A stretch of 64,000 nucleotides of DNA from Hymenobacter nitidus (lineage in GTDB: Bacteria > Bacteroidota > Bacteroidia > Cytophagales > Hymenobacteraceae): positions 248,001-312,000 of the forward strand of contig NZ_JAJADQ010000008.1 in NCBI RefSeq assembly GCF_020447315.1, written 5' to 3'. Below the pieces are notes generated by a model. The model was not told the origin of the DNA, made no database searches, and was given only the letters and a program-made list of their open reading frames with translations. This document shows, piece after piece, positions 58,769 through 64,000 of this stretch. The position numbers and the translations under genes are program-made. Each line of letters opens with the position of its first letter. The stretch's first letter is position 1.

Positions 58769-60598
58769 ATGCCCGAGCCCATCAAAGTCGTTATCTGGGA
58801 CCTGGACGACACGTTCTGGCGGGGCACCCTCTCGGAAGGAGCCGTGGAGGCACTGGCGGACAACCTGCAATTGGTGCGCGACACCGCCGCCCGGGGTATT
58901 GTGCACACCATTGTCTCCAAAAACGACTTTGCCCCGGCCGAAGCCCAACTGGTGGAGTTGGGTATCCGCGACCTGTTCGTTTTTCCCCAGATCAGCTGGC
59001 AGCCCAAGGGCCCGATTATCAAGGACCTGCTGGAAAAGATGCAGCTGCGGGCACCCAATGCCCTGTTTCTCGACGACAACCCCATCAACCGGGCCGAGGC
59101 GCAGTTCTACAACCCCCAGCTGCAGGTAGCCGACCCCGCCGACCTGGCCCAGCTGGCCCCGGTGCTGCGCGCCAGCGGCAAGCCCGACCCCACGTTCAGC
59201 CGCCTGGAGCAGTATAAGTTGCTGGAGCGCCAGCAGCAGGCCCGCTCCGGCTACCAGGACAATCTGGCATTCCTGCGCGACTCCCAGGTGCGGATTCAGT
59301 TCCGGGAGGGCGCCGAAGTGCTGCCCGACCTCGACCGGCTGGAGGAGCTCATCAACCGCTCCAACCAGCTCAATTTCACCAAGCAGCGCGTCAGCCAGGA
59401 AAGCCTGCGGGCCGATTTGCAGAACCCACAGCAGCGCTGGGGCACGGTGCGGGTGCAGGACCGGTTCGGCGACTATGGCCTGGTGGGCGTGTACTGCGTG
59501 CAGGTGGCTGAAAACCGGCTGGCGCAGCTCGTGTTTTCCTGCCGCATCCTGCATCTGGGCGTCGAGCAGTTCACCTACGCCTGGCTGGGCTTTCCTACGT
59601 TGGAAGTGCAGGGCGACGTTGCTACCAAGCTAAATGGGCACGACAAGCCCGACTGGATAACCATCGAAACCGAGGAAACTGCGGCTGCGGACCCAGCCGA
59701 AACGGCGGCCAAACCTGCGGCCAACCGACTGCGCGTGTTGCTTAAGGGCGGCTGCGACCTGGGCCAGCTCACGCCTTTTTTGCAGGCCTACGACCTGACG
59801 GTGGAGGAGGAGTTCAACTTCAACAACGAAAACCAGATTCCGGTCCACGTGGAGCACACCGCGCTGCTGCGCCAGGGCCGGGAGCTGCCCGCTCCGGAAA
59901 AGCAGCGCCTGGCTACGGAACTGCCTTTTCTGGGTCGGGAGGCTTTCGATACCAAGCTCTGGACCAACGACTACGACGTGCTGGTGTACAGCCCCCTGAT
60001 GGACTACACCCAGGAGCTGTACCGCGAAAAAGCCACGGGTATTGAGGTGCCGTTTGGCGGCTACCAGAATCTGACGGCCGTGGAGCCCGCCGCCCAGGCC
60101 GCGAAATACGCCCAGCGCCGGTTTCGGGGAATGGACGAAGATTTTCTGCGTCGGTTCCAGCGGGAGTTCAGCTTCGAGGGCCAGATTTCCCCGACCCGCT
60201 TTCAGCAGAACCTGGCTTGGCTGCGGGCGCAGATACCGCCCGAAATTCCCATCTTCTTGCTCAACGGGGCCGAAATCGACGTGCCCGGGTCGGGCGAAAC
60301 CGGCGGGCTGCCGCGCCACCAGGCCATGAACCAGGCCCTGGCCGACTTTGTGGCTACGACCGACAACTGCTTCGTCATCGACGTGCGCGACTTCGTGCAA
60401 ACCCCGGCCGACGTGACCAACAACCTGCGCCACTACCAGCGCCCGCACTACCGCACCCTGGCCCAGCGCACCGCCGAGGCCATCGGGCAGTGGCAGGGCC
60501 GACAGCTGGCCCGCTCCGCCTGGGTTGATTTGCGGGCCGAGGTAGCTAGCCGGGTGCTAGCTAAGCTCAAAGGACTGTTGGGGAAGCTGCGCAAGTAG
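58769..60598 (+). CDS. HAD-IIIC / FkbH-like / SGNH-like three-domain protein
   Basis: A 609-residue protein. Residues 1-150 are a HAD phosphatase with DLDDT (Asp11, Asp13) as in FkbH proteins, which form glyceryl-thioesters from bisphosphoglycerate. Residues 155-310 look like the GNAT-type second half of FkbH. Residues 320-600 resemble an SGNH hydrolase-fold: GGCDLG (Cys329 where GDSL would have Ser), DVLVYSPLMDYTQELY, NGAEID and LRHYQRPHYRTLAQRTAEAIG. It may attach a glyceryl- or similar acyl group to a glycan. No acyl carrier protein gene is nearby. It starts at the ATG at 58769; the 33 residues upstream are open but lack homology. Confidence 0.78.
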   Translation: MPEPIKVVIWDLDDTFWRGTLSEGAVEALADNLQLVRDTAARGIVHTIVSKNDFAPAEAQLVELGIRDLFVFPQISWQPKGPIIKDLLEKMQLRAPNALFLDDNPINRAEAQFYNPQLQVADPADLAQLAPVLRASGKPDPTFSRLEQYKLLERQQQARSGYQDNLAFLRDSQVRIQFREGAEVLPDLDRLEELINRSNQLNFTKQRVSQESLRADLQNPQQRWGTVRVQDRFGDYGLVGVYCVQVAENRLAQLVFSCRILHLGVEQFTYAWLGFPTLEVQGDVATKLNGHDKPDWITIETEETAAADPAETAAKPAANRLRVLLKGGCDLGQLTPFLQAYDLTVEEEFNFNNENQIPVHVEHTALLRQGRELPAPEKQRLATELPFLGREAFDTKLWTNDYDVLVYSPLMDYTQELYREKATGIEVPFGGYQNLTAVEPAAQAAKYAQRRFRGMDEDFLRRFQREFSFEGQISPTRFQQNLAWLRAQIPPEIPIFLLNGAEIDVPGSGETGGLPRHQAMNQALADFVATTDNCFVIDVRDFVQTPADVTNNLRHYQRPHYRTLAQRTAEAIGQWQGRQLARSAWVDLRAEVASRVLAKLKGLLGKLRK

Positions 60599-60624
60599 CT
60601 CAGAAAGGCCTGCTGAAAGCCCGC

Positions 60625-60716
60625 CATGCTGAGAAAAGTCGAAGCATCTCGCGAGCTGATGTTGTTGAGAAAGAACGGTCATGCTTCGACTTCGCTCAGC
60701 ATGACCGTTCTTTCTC
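60625..60716. repeat. Overlapping mutually exclusive inverted repeats
   Basis: Stem A: 60625-60647 (CATGCTGAGAAAAGTCGAAG...) with 60681-60703. Stem B: 60667-60685 (GAGAAAGAACGGTCATGCT) with 60698-60716. The arms overlap, so only one can form at a time. It separates convergent genes and has no T-run. Confidence 0.8.
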
Positions 60717-60766
60717 AAGATGCTCTCTTCCCCGCAACCATGCCCCGCGGGGCTCGGAATGGCGTT

Positions 60767-62065
60767 CTAGGATCTGCCAATGAGCTCCACCAGCCGTTTG
60801 GTGAGGGCACGACGCGAATAGCGGGCGTGGTTCAGGGCCGGCAAATCCAGGTTGGGGTTTTGCTGCCACTGCGCGGCCAGCTCTTCCAGGTAGCCAAGCA
60901 TGGTTTCGTAGGCGTCGTAGGCGTAGGCGTGGCCCGCGCTGCATTCCTGCAGCAGATTATCCGCATCCGAACCCACCGGGCCAACGCAGATAATGGGCTT
61001 GTTGGCGGCCAGATACTCGAACACCTTGCCGGGCAGAATCCCGAAATTGTGGTCCACGTCGGGAATGGCCATGAGCAGCACCGAGGCCCGCAGCAGGTAG
61101 CGCACCGACTCGTCGTGCGGTACAAACGGCACGAGCTCGGTCCGCTCGGTAAGGCCCGCCGCAGCAATCTGCGCCTGCACGCCCGCCGACACCTGGCCCA
61201 CAAAGCGCAGCCGCAGCGGCACCGCGGGGTGGCGCCGGGCGCACTCGGCGCAGGCCCTAAGGAACTTCTCGATGTGGTAGGTTTCCGAAATCGTGCCGGT
61301 GTGGGTTATCAGCAGCGCGTCGTGGGGTGGGGTAGAAGGCGCGCGGAAGTCACTCTCGTCGTAGCCGTTCGGGATGACGTGAAACTTGCCGTCGGTCAGC
61401 TGGGGCGACTTGCCCAGAAACAGGCGCTTGGTGTCGGGGCTGGTTATCAGCACCGCGTCGGCCTGCTCCAGCACCTGGCGCTCGTAGCGCGCATCGAGCC
61501 AGCGGGCAAAGCGGGTTTTGTTTAGCTCCTTGGTGTAGTAAATATCGGTCCAGGGGTCGCGCATGTCGGCCAGCCAGCGCAGGCCATAGCGTTTCTTCAG
61601 CGTCAGGCCAATCAGCTGGGTGGAGTGGGGCGGCGAGCTGGTGAGCACCGCGTCGAAGGTTTCGCCCTGGGCCAGCAACTCGGCCACGGCCCGCAGCACG
61701 TGGGAATTCCAGCCCCGGCGCGGGTCGGGAATAAACAGATTGCCGCGCACAAACTTGAAAAACTGCTGCTGCAGGCTGGTCTTGCTTTCGTTGGCGAAGC
61801 CCCCGTAGGGAATCTGCTGGCGGCCGGTGAGCTTCTTGTAGGAACCAAAGGGCTCGGACGTGCCGGTGCGGATAACGCGCACCCCGGCCGGAATTTCGGC
61901 CGCCAACGACTCGTCCAGCACCGGATAGGCGCCCTTCTCCGGGTCGACGGTAACCACGGTGCACTCCACGCCGAAGCCGGGCAGGTGCTTCACAAACTTC
62001 AACGTCCGCTGCACGCCGGCGCCCCCGGAAGGCGGCCAGTAATACGTAATGACGAGCAGGCGCAT
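60767..62065 (-). CDS. Family 4 glycosyltransferase
   Basis: A 432-residue GT-B glycosyltransferase of the GT4 type. The N-terminal half begins LLVITYYWPPSGGAGVQRTLK (cut: YYWPPSGGAGVQRTL) with the glycine-rich loop that binds the donor, and the C-terminal half has VIPNGYDE and FGILPGKVFEYLAANKPIICVG (cut: GKVFEYLAANKPI), the E-containing nucleotide-sugar site. It probably builds the surface glycan together with the 43.8-58.6 kb genes. The ATG at 62065 matches the family start. Confidence 0.9.
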   Translation of the reverse strand: MRLLVITYYWPPSGGAGVQRTLKFVKHLPGFGVECTVVTVDPEKGAYPVLDESLAAEIPAGVRVIRTGTSEPFGSYKKLTGRQQIPYGGFANESKTSLQQQFFKFVRGNLFIPDPRRGWNSHVLRAVAELLAQGETFDAVLTSSPPHSTQLIGLTLKKRYGLRWLADMRDPWTDIYYTKELNKTRFARWLDARYERQVLEQADAVLITSPDTKRLFLGKSPQLTDGKFHVIPNGYDESDFRAPSTPPHDALLITHTGTISETYHIEKFLRACAECARRHPAVPLRLRFVGQVSAGVQAQIAAAGLTERTELVPFVPHDESVRYLLRASVLLMAIPDVDHNFGILPGKVFEYLAANKPIICVGPVGSDADNLLQECSAGHAYAYDAYETMLGYLEELAAQWQQNPNLDLPALNHARYSRRALTKRLVELIGRS

Positions 62066-62300
62066 AGAGTAGAAAGAAAGCTGATTTGAGCGGTTTCGGA
62101 GCGCGAAGGTAAGCACCTGTCGGCTTTTGGGGTTTTCTGGCTAATTTTGGGGAGCGAAGCGTCGACGTTTCGCGTACCTTGTTTGTTAAGGTGGAAAAGA
62201 GTTGCAGCTGTAACTGGCTGTAAGCCACAGAATTATCGTGGTTTATGGCCGGTTCAAACCGCCTCTTTCAGCTTGCCATCCGCCGACCGGCCGAGCTTCG

Positions 62301-62308
62301 TAGCTTTG
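62301..62308 (+). promoter_or_regulatory. Candidate -7 promoter element of ffh
   Basis: TAGCTTTG, exact TAnnTTTG, 42 bases before the ffh ATG. Confidence 0.65.
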
Positions 62309-62350
62309 CCGGGGCCTCATTACCCACGCAACTAAGCAGCACATCTACCG

Positions 62351-63694
<1,344 letters not shown>

Positions 63695-63710
63695 CCCGTT
63701 TGAGGACAGA

Positions 63711-63748
63711 GAAAAGCCCCGGCTCATTTCCAATGGCTCGGGGCTTTT
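63711..63748. terminator. Terminator after ffh
   Basis: Arms GAAAAGCCCC (63711-63720) and GGGGCTTTT (63740-63748) form a short stem with a loop of about 20 bases and flanking A and T tracts. It sits between the convergent ffh and the T9SS gene. Confidence 0.75.
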
Positions 63749-63781
63749 GCTTTTCAGAAGCATCAGGCCTTCGGGTACTGA

Positions 63782-64000
63782 CTACCGGGCAATCAACACT
63801 TTCTGACTACTGCCAACTGGTTTGCCGGTGGCGTCCAGGGCCCGCAGAAAGTATAGCCCCGGCGCGAGGTGACGAACAGTGAGCTGCCCCTCACGGCGCA
63901 CCACCTGCCGCAGCACCGTGCGGCCGTGCTGGTCGATTAGCGTCAGCTGCACGGGCTGTTCGGCGAGGCCCGCCAGGGAAATATGCACAACATCCTGGGC
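63782..64000 (-). CDS. T9SS sorting-domain protein, 3' end only
   Basis: The C-terminal 72 residues of a larger protein whose start lies beyond the right edge. The end has the type A sorting-domain signature: QPVQLTLIDQHGRTVLRQ, LAPGLYFLRALD and a final SQKVLIAR. The rest of the protein, and thus its function, cannot be seen. It is convergent with ffh. Confidence 0.85.
   Translation of the reverse strand, partial: AQDVVHISLAGLAEQPVQLTLIDQHGRTVLRQVVRREGQLTVRHLAPGLYFLRALDATGKPVGSSQKVLIAR

Overview
The window looks like a chromosome segment of a high-GC, gliding member of the Bacteroidota, most likely Hymenobacter or a close relative. This is inferred from the gliding genes gldA, gldF, gldG and gldC, C-terminal type IX secretion (T9SS) sorting domains, DUF2807, DUF1361 and DUF4153 proteins, and 14 exact matches to the Bacteroidota -7 promoter element (TAnnTTTG) placed in front of genes. 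No transposase, integrase, tRNA, rRNA or CRISPR array was recognised.

Left part (0-23 kb): an mlaE lipid-transport permease fragment, two short-chain dehydrogenases, the gldA/gldF/gldG ABC system, two adjacent BLUF blue-light receptor genes next to a helix-turn-helix/coiled-coil gene with a 50-bp perfect palindrome, dnaN, gldC, dcd, hemL, a periplasmic-binding-fold protein, and a tetR - ABC exporter - HlyD - TolC cluster. The exporter's ATPase domain has lost most catalytic motifs.

Middle part (23-43.6 kb): membrane proteins of unknown function, guaA with a promoter so close that the mRNA should be leaderless, the SRP RNA gene (ffs), transaldolase, ftsE, sugar-metabolism and envelope genes, an alpha/beta hydrolase lacking its nucleophile serine, and an amino-acid permease preceded by a SAM-I (S-box) riboswitch.

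Right part (43.8-62 kb): a surface-glycan locus with all six activities of CMP-pseudaminic acid synthesis (PseB, PseC, a PseG-PseH fusion, PseI, PseF), plus a flippase, glycosyltransferases, two deacetylases, a hexapeptide acyltransferase and a three-domain HAD/GNAT/SGNH-like protein. No flagellar gene is present, so the sugar probably decorates a surface polysaccharide or glycoprotein. A 1012-residue T9SS cargo protein sits inside the locus. The window closes with ffh, the protein partner of ffs, and the end of another T9SS cargo gene.

A recurring feature is a set of ten long-stem inverted repeats in the intergenic gaps, in at least two recognisable families plus several singletons. One lies directly in front of each of the four gld genes. 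Several convergent gene pairs are separated by bidirectional terminators, including a 74-bp perfect palindrome.
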